This document shows positions 56,460 through 64,000 of a stretch of DNA of 64,000 nucleotides, in pieces. Made by a program: the position numbers and the translations under genes. The notes beneath the pieces were generated by a model, which did no database searches, was not told the DNA's origin, and was given only the letters and a program-made list of their open reading frames with translations. The DNA is from JANYHH01 sp965249745 (GTDB lineage: Bacteria; Deinococcota; Deinococci; Deinococcales; JAAFIG01), in assembly GCA_965249745.1 (NCBI GenBank), contig OZ252252.1:2790001-2854000 (forward strand), read 5' to 3'. Each line of letters begins with the position of its first letter. Positions within the stretch are counted from its first letter, which is position 1.

Positions 56460-57191
56460 GTGCCCGACGACAAAGACCGCCCCGTGTACGTGATCTCGGT
56501 CGCGGCCGAGTTGGTAGACATGCACCCGCAAACCCTGCGCTTGTACGAGCGCAAGGGGCTGATCCGTCCGGGTCGCACGACCGGGAAGACGCGGCGCTAC
56601 TCGGAGCGCGACATCGAATACCTGCGAGAGATTCGGCGTCTGACGCAAGAGTTGGGCGTGAACTTGGCGGGTGTCGAAGAGGTCATGAAACTGCGCGTGG
56701 AGCTGGACGAGGTGCAGGGCAAGTTGGAGCTGGAGATTTACCGCTTGGAGGGTCAAATCCGCGCCACCTTCGACGCGCAGACTCGTGAGGCGATGGCCCT
56801 CGAGAATGGGGACGCGCCGCCCGACGAGCGGGATCGTCCGGTCTACGTGATCTCGGTCGCGGCGGAACTGGTGGACATGCACCCGCAGACGCTTCGCCTG
56901 TATGAGCGCAAGGGCCTGATTCGTCCGAAGCGCACCAGTGGCAAGACGCGGCGTTACAGTCAGCGCGATGTGGATCACTTGAAGGAGATTCGGCGGTTGA
57001 CGCAAGAGTTGGGCGTCAATCTGGCGGGCGTCGAAGAGGTGATGCGCTTGCGCTACGAGCTGGACGATGCCCAGGATCGCCTGGAAGTCGAGGCCTCGCG
57101 GCTGCAAACAGAAATCTCGTCCAAAATTGAGGCGATGAAAGCCCTGCCTTCGACGAGTTCTTCCAGCACTGCCTCCAAGAAGTCGAAATAA
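56460..57191 (+). CDS. hspR: Tandem-duplicated HspR/MerR-type heat-shock repressor
   Basis: This 243-aa protein consists of two complete HspR-like halves (about 5-115 and 125-225). Each has the MerR winged helix (VYVISVAAELVDMHPQTLRL, YERKGLIRP, GKTRRYS, LTQELGVNLAGVEEVM) and a coiled coil. The two DNA-binding segments are almost identical in protein but differ at many silent DNA positions, so the duplication is old and selected. HspR normally dimerises on HAIR operators upstream of dnaK-type genes; this may be a one-chain pseudo-dimer. GTG 56460 fits the leaderless promoter. A Ser/Lys-rich tail ends the protein. Confidence 0.9.
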   Translation: MPDDKDRPVYVISVAAELVDMHPQTLRLYERKGLIRPGRTTGKTRRYSERDIEYLREIRRLTQELGVNLAGVEEVMKLRVELDEVQGKLELEIYRLEGQIRATFDAQTREAMALENGDAPPDERDRPVYVISVAAELVDMHPQTLRLYERKGLIRPKRTSGKTRRYSQRDVDHLKEIRRLTQELGVNLAGVEEVMRLRYELDDAQDRLEVEASRLQTEISSKIEAMKALPSTSSSSTASKKSK

Positions 57192-57196
57192 AAAAT

Positions 57197-57226
57197 TCAC
57201 GAGCAAGGAATAATCGTGATTCTTTT
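57197..57226 (+). terminator. Weak terminator after hspR
   Basis: TCACGA and TCGTGA pair around an 11-base loop, followed by TTCTTTT. The rest of the gap to 57668 holds no gene that I can support. Confidence 0.4.
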
Positions 57227-57668
57227 CACTAGCTACGTCGTCTCTCTGGTCGAATGCCGCTGGTTTAGAGACGACTCCGATCAAAGCTGAAACTTACGGA
57301 GCGAGAAGAACCCGCCTCGAGTTCAGGGGCATGGCTGACTCGAGGAACTAGGCAGCCCCACGGTTTCCCGAGTGGTCGTTTGAACGGGCATGAACGTGTC
57401 GCATCAGATCTCGAGATGTGCCTCTCTGAGATCAAACCAAACCCTTGAGTCACGCGCAGCGGCGAAGCTCGCCTCGCCCAGTCCTCGAGTCAGATGGCGA
57501 TCTCGAGCGGGACGTTACTTTCCCCCTGAAGCCATTTGAAACCAGCCGAAACGCCGGGTGTTGTATCATTCGCCCTCGAGCCATACGCTGTACCTGACAA
57601 CCCCACGCCCTGACCGGAGGCTGATCCATCGCCTTCAAGCTGCAACCCGTTCAACCCCGGAGGAAGAC

Positions 57669-58880
57669 ATGTCCAGAGTACTGATGATCGGAGCGGGCGG
57701 CGTCGGCGGCGTCGTCGCCAAGAAGATGGCGCAGAACCACGAGGTCTTTTCAGAGTTCATGATCGCCTCGAGAACCCTTTCCAAGTGCGAGGCGATCAAA
57801 TCTGAGATCGCACAATTCATTCCGACGAAAGCAACCGTCACCACTGCCAAAGTGGACGCGGACAACGTGCCGGAACTCGTGGCGCTGATTCAATCCTATA
57901 AACCCGATCTGGTCCTGAACGTCGCGCTGCCGTACCAAGACCTGACGATCATGGATGCCTGCTTGGAGACCGGCGTGCATTACCTGGACACCGCCAATTA
58001 CGAACCCAAGGATGTCGCCAAGTTTGAATACTCCTGGCAGTGGGCGTACCGCGAGCGCTTCGAGAACGCCGGACTGATGGCGCTCTTGGGCTGTGGCTTC
58101 GATCCAGGCGCGACTCAGGCGTTCACGGCGTACCACGCCAAGCACCACTTCGACGAGATTCACTACTTGGACATTGTGGATTGCAACAACGGTTCGCACG
58201 GCAAGGCGTTCGCCACGAACTTCAACCCGGAAATCAACATCCGCGAGATCACGGCCAATGGCCGGTACTGGGAGAACGGAGCCTGGGTCGAAACCAAGCC
58301 GCTCGAGATTTCGCAGGACATCTACTACCCGAAGGTCACGACTCGGAAATCGTTCGTGCTGTACCACGAGGAGTTGGAGAGCCTAGTGGTGAATTTCCCG
58401 ACGATCAAGCGCGCCCGTTTCTGGATGACCTTTGGTGAGCAGTACATCAAGCACTTGGATGTCTTGGGGGGGATCGGTATGACCAGCATCGAACCGATCA
58501 ACATCAAGGGTGTGCAAATCTCGCCGCTCGAGTTTCTGAAGGCGGTACTGCCAGAACCGAGCAGCCTGGCCGCGAATTACACCGGGCAGACCTGCATCGG
58601 CGTGCAAGCCAAGGGCATCAAAGATGGCAAGGAGAAGGTGCATTTCGTTTACAACGTGGCGGATCACGCCGCCACCTACCAAGAAGTCCAGGCGCAGGGC
58701 ATCAGTTACACCACAGGTGTTCCAGCAATGATTGGTGCGATGCTGATGCTGCAAAAGACTTGGCTGAAACCCGGCGTCTGGAACGTGGAACAGCTCGATC
58801 CCGACCCGTTCATCGCGGCGATGAATCGGTGGGGCTTACCCGTGGACGAGTTGACCGGCATCGAACTGGTCAAGGACTGA
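57669..58880 (+). CDS. Carboxynorspermidine/carboxyspermidine dehydrogenase
   Basis: This 403-aa saccharopine-dehydrogenase-like enzyme has the Rossmann motif VLMIGAGGVGGVVAKK at the start, GCGFDPGATQAF near 143 and TGQTCIGVQAKG near 305. The family condenses L-aspartate semialdehyde with putrescine (or diaminopropane) to give carboxyspermidine (or carboxynorspermidine). ATG 57669 is preceded by CGGAGGAAG. The decarboxylase gene for the next step lies 0.7 kb downstream on the same strand, which supports this assignment over saccharopine dehydrogenase. Confidence 0.92.
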   Translation: MSRVLMIGAGGVGGVVAKKMAQNHEVFSEFMIASRTLSKCEAIKSEIAQFIPTKATVTTAKVDADNVPELVALIQSYKPDLVLNVALPYQDLTIMDACLETGVHYLDTANYEPKDVAKFEYSWQWAYRERFENAGLMALLGCGFDPGATQAFTAYHAKHHFDEIHYLDIVDCNNGSHGKAFATNFNPEINIREITANGRYWENGAWVETKPLEISQDIYYPKVTTRKSFVLYHEELESLVVNFPTIKRARFWMTFGEQYIKHLDVLGGIGMTSIEPINIKGVQISPLEFLKAVLPEPSSLAANYTGQTCIGVQAKGIKDGKEKVHFVYNVADHAATYQEVQAQGISYTTGVPAMIGAMLMLQKTWLKPGVWNVEQLDPDPFIAAMNRWGLPVDELTGIELVKD

Positions 58881-58901
58881 AGCGCTCGAGGGGGAACAGA
58901 G

Positions 58902-59540
58902 ATGACACAACGGTTGGCTCGAGGGTTGATAGGGTTTGTGCTCTTAGTCGGCGCGGCGTTCGCGCAATCCAGCCAGCGTGCCACGCAGAGCGCCAGTGAT
59001 CCGATTCGAATCACGTCGCTGGATGACGGACGCTTTCGATTTGCTCGAGGGGAGACGCAGGTCGTCCACAACTTCCAGGCTAACCTCAGTGGGTGTGCTG
59101 GAACGCTCTACGACGGCGCGACGGGACAGGAATACGGCGGCAGCGTCCGCGCCAGGGTGCTGGACGAAACCCATCAGGGCAAGCTCTGGTACGTGGTGAT
59201 GCAGGTTACGACCAACACCGGCTGCAACGTTCAGGGCATGTGCGGCGCAGGAACGAGCCTGGACGTGATCTGGTTGAAATTTGACGCCAATCTGAAGCTC
59301 TTGAAGAAACAAGCCGTCATGCTCGAGGATTGCCGCTCATCAACCGTGCTGACGCGCTTCGACGGTAAGTCAACCGATGGTCAAGACACCGCCCTCGAGA
59401 TGCGAAACGGTGTGCTGAGCCTGCAATCCAGTCGAGACGATTACGCCAAGAAAACCACATCGCTGTTGAGTTTGCGTTACGACCGCCGCACACCAGAGCG
59501 CGGGCTGGTCATCCTGAGAAAAACAGTTCCAACGAAGTGA
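58902..59540 (+). CDS. Secreted protein of unknown function between the two polyamine genes
   Basis: This 212-aa protein has a signal peptide (GLIGFVLLVGAAFAQ). The mature part is beta-rich, with cysteines in LSGCAGTLYD, TNTGCNVQGMCGAG and MLEDCRSS that could form disulfides. I recognise no family. It begins 21 bases after the dehydrogenase with a GGGGGA RBS, so it is probably co-transcribed, though a polyamine role is not implied. Confidence 0.7.
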   Translation: MTQRLARGLIGFVLLVGAAFAQSSQRATQSASDPIRITSLDDGRFRFARGETQVVHNFQANLSGCAGTLYDGATGQEYGGSVRARVLDETHQGKLWYVVMQVTTNTGCNVQGMCGAGTSLDVIWLKFDANLKLLKKQAVMLEDCRSSTVLTRFDGKSTDGQDTALEMRNGVLSLQSSRDDYAKKTTSLLSLRYDRRTPERGLVILRKTVPTK

Positions 59541-59594
59541 ATCATTGCCCTCGAGAGACTGGTTTTCCTGCTTTGTTGCGCTTATTCTGACCGC

Positions 59595-60779
59595 ATGATT
59601 CTCGAGCGTACCGAACCTGTTGTGTTCCCCGCCGACCAGATTCCCTGGTCATCGTTCCCCAGCCCGTGCTTCGTGCTGGACGAATCGCGCCTAATCCGTA
59701 ATTTGGAACTGCTGAAGGATGTCCAAGACCGGAGCGGCGCGAAGATCATCCTGGCGTTCAAGGGATTCTCTATGTGGGGCGCGTTCGATTTGGTGCGCCA
59801 GTATCTGCCCGGCGCGACCGCCTCGAGCTTGCACGAGACGCGATTGGCGAAGGAAGAATTCCGCCGCGAGACGCACGTCTACATGGTCGCGTACAGCGAC
59901 GACGAGTTCGATGAAATTCTCATTGCCGCCGATCACCTAACCTTCAACAGCTTCTCCCAGTGGCAGCGCTTCAAGCCCAGAGTTCTCGCCGCCAGAGACG
60001 CTGGGAAATACATCTCAGTCGGGATTCGCATCAACCCTGAATACAGTGAGGTGGACACCGACCTGTACAATCCCAGCAAGCCGTTCTCGCGCCTCGGGGT
60101 GACGCGGGCAGAGTTCAAACCGGACTTGCTAGACGGAGTTGATGGCCTGCACTTTCACGCCCTCTGCGAGAACGATTCCGACGTGTTGGAGCGCCTGCTA
60201 GAAAAATTAGAAACGAACTTCGGGGACTTCCTGCCGGAGATGAAATGGGTCAACTTCGGTGGCGGTCACCTGATGACCAGAGCAGGGTACGACCTCGAGC
60301 GCCTGATTCGCGTCGTCAAAACCTTCCGCGAGCGGTGGAACGTGGATGTGATCCTCGAGCCTGGGAGCGCCATCGCCTGGCAGACGGGCTGGTTGGTCTC
60401 CACGGTGCTGGACGTGAACCGCAACGAAAAAGACATCGCGCTGCTTGATATTAGCGTTGCCGCTCACATGCCGGATTGCTTGGAGATGCCGTACCGCCCG
60501 AATGTTTTGGGGTCGGGGCTGGCAGGGGAGAGGGCGCACAGTTACATCCTCGGTGGCACGACCTGTCTGTCCGGCGATGTCGCGGGAGAGTACAGCTTTG
60601 ACGCGCCGCTCGAGGTTGGAGACAACGTTGTTTTTGACGACATGATTCATTACACGATGGTCAAAACCACCTTCTTCAACGGCGTCAAACACCCGAGCAT
60701 CGGCGTATGGACTCGAGCGGGAGAATTTAGGTTGTTGAAGCGGTTCGGGTACGAGGAGTTCAAGGCGAAGTTGTCCTGA
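59595..60779 (+). CDS. nspC: Carboxynorspermidine/carboxyspermidine decarboxylase
   Basis: This 394-aa PLP-dependent, alanine-racemase-fold decarboxylase makes (nor)spermidine from its carboxy form. PLP lysine in ILAFKGFSMW (Lys near 56), LHFHALCEND, VNFGGGHLMTR and EPGSAIAWQTG match NspC. It completes a two-enzyme spermidine route that does not need S-adenosylmethionine decarboxylase. TATTCT (59583-59588) lies six bases before ATG 59595, so it may have its own leaderless transcript. Confidence 0.94.
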   Translation: MILERTEPVVFPADQIPWSSFPSPCFVLDESRLIRNLELLKDVQDRSGAKIILAFKGFSMWGAFDLVRQYLPGATASSLHETRLAKEEFRRETHVYMVAYSDDEFDEILIAADHLTFNSFSQWQRFKPRVLAARDAGKYISVGIRINPEYSEVDTDLYNPSKPFSRLGVTRAEFKPDLLDGVDGLHFHALCENDSDVLERLLEKLETNFGDFLPEMKWVNFGGGHLMTRAGYDLERLIRVVKTFRERWNVDVILEPGSAIAWQTGWLVSTVLDVNRNEKDIALLDISVAAHMPDCLEMPYRPNVLGSGLAGERAHSYILGGTTCLSGDVAGEYSFDAPLEVGDNVVFDDMIHYTMVKTTFFNGVKHPSIGVWTRAGEFRLLKRFGYEEFKAKLS

Positions 60780-60783
60780 AGAC

Positions 60784-61323
60784 TCAACTTGATCCCTCGC
60801 GGTCTTTCAATATCGGCAGAAACGCCTCCCACGGTCCCACCTCGAGCCTGAGCTGTTTCGCCATGACCCGAACAATCTGAGCGATGTGCCCGAGGTCGTG
60901 TGCCACCCAAGTGGACAGCAGTTGCTTCAAGGTCACGCTCCCGAACTCGGGGTGAAGGCCCGTTCGCTCAAAGTCATCGGGTGTCAGCTTCCAGGATTTC
61001 AGGGTCTCGAGGTTTGCCGCTCTCAGTGCTGTGAACTCTGACAGCAAGGATTCCAAGCTTCGGTCCGCGTTCCGTTCCCGGTGACGAAAACGGTCGAACG
61101 GCGGGAAGGCTTTGTCTGGTCCACCTTTGAGAATGATCTGTGCTCGAGGCAACCAGTTCGCCTCGTCCGCGTCTATCAGATGACCCACAACGTCGAAGGG
61201 ACTGAAGCTGTTCGCGCCTTCGTTGCCGCGAATCCAAGGTTCGGTCAGACCCTCGAGTACTGCGCTCAGCGTCGCAGGGGTACGGGTCAGGATTTCGTTC
61301 GCTCGGTCGAGGTCAAATTCCAT
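60784..61323 (-). CDS. DinB-family four-helix protein
   Basis: This 179-aa DinB/YfiT-like protein has metal-ligand-type histidines in FDVVGHLIDADE, RFRHRER and LLSTWVAHDLGHIAQIV. Many relatives are damage-inducible or are thiol transferases; the substrate is unknown. ATG 61323 has AGGGTG upstream and is preferred over 61383. The gene is convergent with nspC, with only four bases between the stops and no room for a separate terminator. Confidence 0.85.
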   Translation of the reverse strand: MEFDLDRANEILTRTPATLSAVLEGLTEPWIRGNEGANSFSPFDVVGHLIDADEANWLPRAQIILKGGPDKAFPPFDRFRHRERNADRSLESLLSEFTALRAANLETLKSWKLTPDDFERTGLHPEFGSVTLKQLLSTWVAHDLGHIAQIVRVMAKQLRLEVGPWEAFLPILKDREGSS

Positions 61324-61514
61324 AGTATTCACCCTGGTAAGAGCATGGCATTCGTTTAACCGCTGGAACGCTTTCTGAAACACCAGGTTCCGTGTCGCTC
61401 AGCCAGACTGCTCGAGTCGCGCACCAAGTCTTTCCAGCCCATCATGCCACCAAACGTGTGCTGCACTGGGTTGTAATAGCAGTGCGTTTCATACGAATTC
61501 CACGCCGCGCTGAC

Positions 61515-61520
61515 TAGACT
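61515..61520 (+). promoter_or_regulatory. -10 box of the fasciclin gene
   Basis: TAGACT lies about 65 bases before ATG 61585, which has its own AGGAG RBS. This gene therefore appears leadered, unlike many neighbours. Confidence 0.4.
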
Positions 61521-61584
61521 GTGGCGAAACCTGCCAGCGTGGTGGGTGACGAACCTCTACTCGTTCTACCGTTCAGGAGTTCCC

Positions 61585-62079
61585 ATGAAAAAATTCGCGC
61601 TCGTTGGATTCGTGCTCGCCTCATTCGCCCCCGCCCTGTTCTTTCAGAGCAGCGCCGCGATGCCAAGCATCGTCGGGGTTGCCTCGAGCGATCCGCAGTT
61701 CAGCACGCTCGTGACCGCCCTAAAAGCCGCCGATCTGGTGAAGACCCTGGAAGGTAAGGGCCCGTTCACGGTTTTCGCGCCGACCAACGCCGCCTTCGCC
61801 AAGATCAAAAAGGCTGATCTGGACGCATTGTTGAAGAACAAGGCGGAGCTGACGAAGGTTTTGCTGTACCACGTCGTTTCCGGCAAGGTCATGGCCGCCG
61901 ACGCCATGAAGATGAACGGCAAGACCGCCAAGACGGTCGAGGGTTCAATGCTGAACATCTCCGTCATGGGGAAGGTTCTAGAAGTCAACAACGCCAAGGT
62001 CATCAAGGCTGATGTCGAAGCCTCGAACGGCGTGATTCACGCGATTGACACGGTGCTGATGCCCAAGATGATGAAGTAA
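61585..62079 (+). CDS. Secreted fasciclin (FAS1)-domain protein
   Basis: This 164-aa protein has a signal peptide (MKKFALVGFVLASFAPALFF) and a single FAS1 domain: FSTLVTALKAADLVKTLEGK, GPFTVFAPTNAAFAKI, LLYHVVSGKVMAADAM and NGVIHAIDTVLMP. FAS1 domains mediate surface adhesion in many organisms. It is followed by a clear terminator and stands alone. Confidence 0.95.
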   Translation: MKKFALVGFVLASFAPALFFQSSAAMPSIVGVASSDPQFSTLVTALKAADLVKTLEGKGPFTVFAPTNAAFAKIKKADLDALLKNKAELTKVLLYHVVSGKVMAADAMKMNGKTAKTVEGSMLNISVMGKVLEVNNAKVIKADVEASNGVIHAIDTVLMPKMMK

Positions 62080-62106
62080 GGCTGCATCAAAACCGATCAC
62101 GAAATT

Positions 62107-62136
62107 GAGGCGCTCTTCCAAAGAGCGCCTCTTCTC
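62107..62136 (+). terminator. Terminator after the fasciclin gene
   Basis: GAGGCGCTCT and AGAGCGCCTC form a perfect 10-bp stem with a 5-base loop, followed by a T-rich tail (TTCTC). Confidence 0.75.
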
Positions 62137-62341
62137 ATCTCGAGCAGTCCTGGTCTATCCTTGTAGACTCCAACGTGGCGCAAGCACTCGAGACTGTGAA
62201 CCCTCAGCCAGCAAACACCGCCCGTACTAGCACTATCAGCTCGAGCAGTGGTCATGGATAGAAACTGAATACGATCTGGATTCTGCCTCAGTACCCGATG
62301 CCCTCGAGCCTGACCGTGCGACGGGTATGCTCTGAAAGTCC

Positions 62342-63184
62342 GTGAAGCCATCTCTAATTCAACCCAGCTCCGCAGCGCCCCTTGGAGCCTCGAGCACCGA
62401 ACGAGGGTTGAAGGCCTTAGCGCTGGGTCTCGGTTTGCTACTCACGGTCTTCCTGTTGCTCCCCGTGGCTGTCATCCTCTGGCGCGCCGCGAGCGCCGGA
62501 TTGGGCGGGGCTTTATCTAGCCCAGCGGTGCTAGCCGCGTTGCGGGTGAGTGCCGTGACGACCGCGACGACGCTGGCGCTGGCGGTCGTCCTGGGGACGC
62601 CGATAGCTTATGGGTTAGCCCGGTACACGTTTCCGGGGAAACGCCTCCTGGATGCTTTGCTGGACTTACCAATCGTACTGCCGCCCGTAGTCGCCGGTCT
62701 GGGCTTGCTGCTGACCTTCGGGCGCAATGGACTGCTCGGGCCCGGAATTCGCCTCGCTCATTTGGAGCTGGCTTTTTCACCGGCGGCGGTCGTGATGGCG
62801 CAACTGTTCGTGGCGGGACCTTTTTTCATTCGCGCCGCCAGAGCTGGATTCGCTAGCGTGGACCGGGAGATCGTCAACGCCGCCTTGGTGGACGGTGCGA
62901 CCGCGTCCCAGGCGTTCCGCCACATCACCTGGCCGCTCGCTTGGGGCGCACTGTTAGAGGGAATCGTGCTGGCGTGGACCAGAGCGCTCGGCGAGTTCGG
63001 GGCGACGATTCTGTTCGCGGGGTCGCTCGAGGGTCGCACCCGCACGATGACCCTGGCGGTCTACGGTGCGCTCGAGAGCGATCTGGATGCGGCCCTGGTG
63101 CTAGCAGGCTTGATGTCGCTGATCGCTTTCGTGGTGCTGTTCGCGTTTCGCACCCTCGGCTCGAGACGGGTTCCAAACCAGTAA
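62342..63184 (+). CDS. modB: Molybdate ABC transporter permease
   Basis: This 280-aa permease has about six helices and the ModB-type segments GTPIAYGLARYTFPGKRLLD, DLPIVLPPVVAGLGLLLTFG and the EAA loop EIVNAALVDGATASQAFRHI, followed by RALGEFGATILFAG. It would import molybdate (or tungstate) with ModA and ModC, neither of which is adjacent. GTG 62342 follows TATGCT by ten bases. A molybdopterin enzyme is encoded at 44.4 kb. Confidence 0.88.
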   Translation: MKPSLIQPSSAAPLGASSTERGLKALALGLGLLLTVFLLLPVAVILWRAASAGLGGALSSPAVLAALRVSAVTTATTLALAVVLGTPIAYGLARYTFPGKRLLDALLDLPIVLPPVVAGLGLLLTFGRNGLLGPGIRLAHLELAFSPAAVVMAQLFVAGPFFIRAARAGFASVDREIVNAALVDGATASQAFRHITWPLAWGALLEGIVLAWTRALGEFGATILFAGSLEGRTRTMTLAVYGALESDLDAALVLAGLMSLIAFVVLFAFRTLGSRRVPNQ

Positions 63185-63235
63185 GCCGCTTGGCGCTTGC
63201 CAAACTGGGCGCGGGGCTTTAACATTTGACACCAT

Positions 63236-63312
63236 GCGCCCGTAGCTCAGCCGGATAGAGCGCAGAGCTTCTAACTCTGTGGCCACAGGTTCGAGTCCTG
63301 TCGGGCGCACCA
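63236..63312 (+). tRNA. tRNA-Arg (anticodon TCT)
   Basis: A complete cloverleaf can be drawn: acceptor stem GCGCCCG (63236-63242) with CGGGCGC (63302-63308), anticodon stem CAGAG/CTCTG with loop CTTCTAA (anticodon TCT), T arm ACAGG TTCGAGT CCTGT, discriminator A and encoded CCA. It marks the border between normal and AT-rich sequence. Confidence 0.97.
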
Positions 63313-63344
63313 ATTGGGAAGGCTGCTCAGAGTAGCCAGAACGC

Positions 63345-63390
63345 GAAACCCTCGAGACACCGTGATTCGGCTTGAGGGTTTCTTATCATT
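63345..63390 (+). terminator. Terminator after tRNA-Arg
   Basis: GAAACCCTCGAG (63345-63356) and CTTGAGGGTTTC (63371-63382) form a 12-bp stem with one G-U pair, followed by a T-rich stretch. Confidence 0.65.
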
Positions 63391-63443
63391 GATTTTCGAT
63401 AAATAGCGTGCGTGTATCAAAATGGTACTTACTTAGTCTTGTA

Positions 63444-63980
63444 TCACATTGATGCTGCTTCAGTGACTTCTAAGCGTACTGTATTGTTTATAGTGTCGTA
63501 ACCGTAATGAATATTTGTTCCATAAAGTATGTTCATACGAACGTCAGGGTTTTTTGTGGGTATAGTATATTCTAATTCAGTGATACCATTTGGAGTAACT
63601 TGTGATTGAGCGTAAATGCAAAAAGATATTCCATTAAGTAAGGCTGTTGAATCATTAGTGCTATTAAAACTATTTTTTAATAGATTATAAGTTGATTGAG
63701 AAGAAGGAATATAGGCGAAAAATCTGCGTTTTTTAAAATAAAGATCTTCTCCACGAACACCGGTGTATATTATGTACTCACAATACCCTGAAACAGATGA
63801 TGAGGATATGTCATAATCAAAAACAAGAGCGGACTCGTCACCAGGTGACGCAGTACGAGTCAAAACACCTAAACCTAAAGATCTCTCTAAATAGCCAAGC
63901 GCGCCAACAGATTTCCATTGTAAACTCTGTGCTTGCACAACACTGAGCAAAATTACTGCCAAAGCAACCCAAGTTTTCAT
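63444..63980 (-). CDS. AT-rich secreted protein of unknown function, probably horizontally acquired
   Basis: This 178-aa protein has a clear signal peptide (MKTWVALAVILLSVVQAQ). The rest is beta-rich with two cysteines (GYCEYIIYTG, SFCIYAQ) and I recognise no family. ATG 63980 follows AAGGGGGAAATT. The gene is much richer in A and T than the window, uses AAT/ATA/AGA-type codons, and has no CTCGAG site. Its position just after a tRNA fits the first gene of a genomic island that continues beyond the window. Confidence 0.7.
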   Translation of the reverse strand: MKTWVALAVILLSVVQAQSLQWKSVGALGYLERSLGLGVLTRTASPGDESALVFDYDISSSSVSGYCEYIIYTGVRGEDLYFKKRRFFAYIPSSQSTYNLLKNSFNSTNDSTALLNGISFCIYAQSQVTPNGITELEYTIPTKNPDVRMNILYGTNIHYGYDTINNTVRLEVTEAASM

Positions 63981-64000
63981 AATTTCCCCCTTAGCCTTAG

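Overview
This window looks like ordinary chromosome from a member of the Deinococcota, probably close to Deinococcales. The EF-G closely follows the Thermus-type sequence. Two Thermus-style glutamate dehydrogenase genes (gdhA, gdhB) lie in tandem. At least fifteen genes have a TAnnnT -10 box ending 5-7 bases before the start codon, which is the leaderless-mRNA layout well known in Deinococcus. The species is not identified. No CRISPR array, transposase or phage gene is visible. The base composition is GC-rich up to a tRNA-Arg at 63.24 kb and then drops sharply.

Layout. 0-6.5 kb (+): a tightly overlapping biosynthetic cluster of five genes (ATP-grasp/GNAT fusion, SDR, MBL-fold hydrolase, PaaK-like adenylate-forming enzyme, KAS III-like synthase) that I cannot assign to a known product. 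6.7-8.3 kb: pyrD and a frameshifted GNAT gene. 8.7-16.7 kb: two lipoproteins (FN3; VCBS-like repeats), a 1205-aa SARP/AfsR-type ATPase regulator and trhO. 17-20.1 kb (-): pyrR-pyrB-pyrC with a leader that carries a PyrR-type RNA loop, a leader ORF and a terminator, plus a second terminator and a 38-bp perfect palindrome between pyrR and pyrB. 20.2-23 kb: gdhA-gdhB. 23.1-25.3 kb: alpha/beta hydrolase, a 5S-rRNA-like remnant and an HMG-CoA-lyase-like gene. 25.4-31 kb: polar amino-acid ABC importer (binding protein and two permeases, no ATPase) and a frameshifted ABC exporter. 31-37 kb: small enzymes, then a ferritin-like protein with two tandem AraC regulators. 37-40.5 kb (-): peptide ABC importer. 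40.7-44.3 kb (-): rpsL-rpsG-fusA. 44.4-53.5 kb: molybdopterin oxidoreductase, VanW protein, an unknown protein, serine hydrolase, dnaG with a degraded zinc ribbon, and a fused ATPase-permease. 53.7-57.2 kb: ECF sigma factor with a repeat-containing membrane partner, a small protein, and a tandem-duplicated HspR. 57.7-60.8 kb: carboxy(nor)spermidine dehydrogenase and decarboxylase. 60.8-63.3 kb: DinB-like protein, fasciclin protein, ModB and tRNA-Arg, followed by an AT-rich secreted-protein gene that looks foreign.

The most striking sequence-level signal is the palindrome CTCGAG. I counted 24 copies in the first 3.34 kb, where about one is expected from composition. It occurs in every reading frame and between genes, and it is absent from the AT-rich right end. 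It behaves like a highly iterated palindrome comparable to HIP1 of cyanobacteria. Three genes (GNAT, pyrR, ABC exporter) each need a single-base indel to restore the family reading frame, so either assembly errors or real frameshifts are present.
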